This document shows positions 22,155 through 22,240 of a stretch of DNA of 22,240 nt, one piece after another. Numbering within the stretch: position 1 is the first letter of the stretch; each line of letters starts with the position of its first letter. The notes under the pieces were generated by a model that was not told where the DNA came from, did not search any database, and worked only from the letters and a program-made list of their open reading frames with translations. Source of the DNA: DAIUFH01 sp036844705. GTDB lineage: Bacteria > Bacillota > Clostridia > Tissierellales > Tissierellaceae. The stretch lies in contig DAIUFH010000033.1 of NCBI GenBank assembly GCA_036844705.1, positions 1-22,240 of the forward strand. The letters are read 5' to 3'. A program made the translations under genes and the position numbers.

Positions 22155-22240
22155 CAATTCACATTAATCAATTCACAATTCACAGTTCACAATTCACAGT
22201 TCACAGTTCACAATTCACAGTTCACAGTTCACAATTCACA
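22155..22240. repeat. Tandem heptamer array CA(A/G)TTCA, truncated by the window edge
   Basis: A first CAATTCA (22155-22161) and a decayed unit (22162-22168) are followed by ten contiguous, exact 7-mers from 22169 to 22238, each CAATTCA or CAGTTCA. The third base runs A A G A G G A G G A, so the last eight or nine units have a 21-bp higher-order period. The array begins 15 nt upstream of the glmM ATG and continues past the edge. Confidence 0.92.

Noticed and set aside
22155..22240. CRISPR array
   Set aside because: Units are 7 bp without spacers, so it is a simple tandem array.

Overview
The window looks like chromosomal DNA of a low-GC, anaerobic, endospore-forming Firmicute of the Clostridia/Tissierellia type. 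Reasons: strongly AT-rich codons and intergenic DNA, strong AGGAGG-type ribosome binding sites with frequent TTG/GTG alternatives, a Spo0E-family phosphatase, a BclA-like collagen-repeat spore-surface protein with a sigma-K-like promoter, a rubredoxin, and the classical tig-clpP-clpX-lon-ysxC order. I cannot name the genus from sequence alone. Most genes are conserved housekeeping genes on the minus strand. I see no insertion sequence, prophage, CRISPR array or rRNA.

Layout. 1-733: 5' part of an M20-family amidohydrolase (minus, runs off the left edge). 853-928: tRNA-Lys(CTT). 1059-1919: DegV protein. 2047-2362: a tiny plus-strand membrane ORF converging on a 55-codon Spo0E-like gene. 2559-3782: pepT (plus). 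3787-3850: degenerate heptamer repeats plus a GC-rich hairpin. 3869-8959: a minus-strand operon typA-cls-lipoprotein-class IV aminotransferase. 9098-10207: collagen-like exosporium protein. 10346-12843: an RsbW/SpoIIAB-like anti-sigma ATPase followed 2 bp later by a secreted YcdB/YcdC-type protein with SLH-like repeats. 12999-13157: rubredoxin (plus), divergent from that pair. 13175-19535: tig-clpP-clpX-lon-ysxC. 19747-19830: tRNA-Leu(TAG). 19935-22139: glmM and a second DegV gene. 22155-22240: a tandem heptamer array running off the right edge.

How parts fit together. tig/clpP/clpX/lon form a protein-folding and proteolysis cluster with ysxC (50S assembly) translationally coupled to lon. typA and cls sit in a translation/envelope operon with a lipoprotein. 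Spo0E and the collagen-like protein point to sporulation.

The most interesting part is the divergent region between rubredoxin and the anti-sigma ATPase. Both directions carry a GGGTAAAAT -10 with a GTTTGA/GATTAA-like -35, resembling sigma-B/sigma-F promoters, and a 9-bp inverted repeat overlaps one of them. This suggests an autoregulated alternative-sigma circuit that controls an S-layer-type protein and an electron carrier. No sigma factor is visible in the window, so this is a hypothesis. Secondary interest lies in several undescribed-looking intergenic palindromes: clpX-lon, upstream of tig, after pepT, and the heptamer array before glmM.
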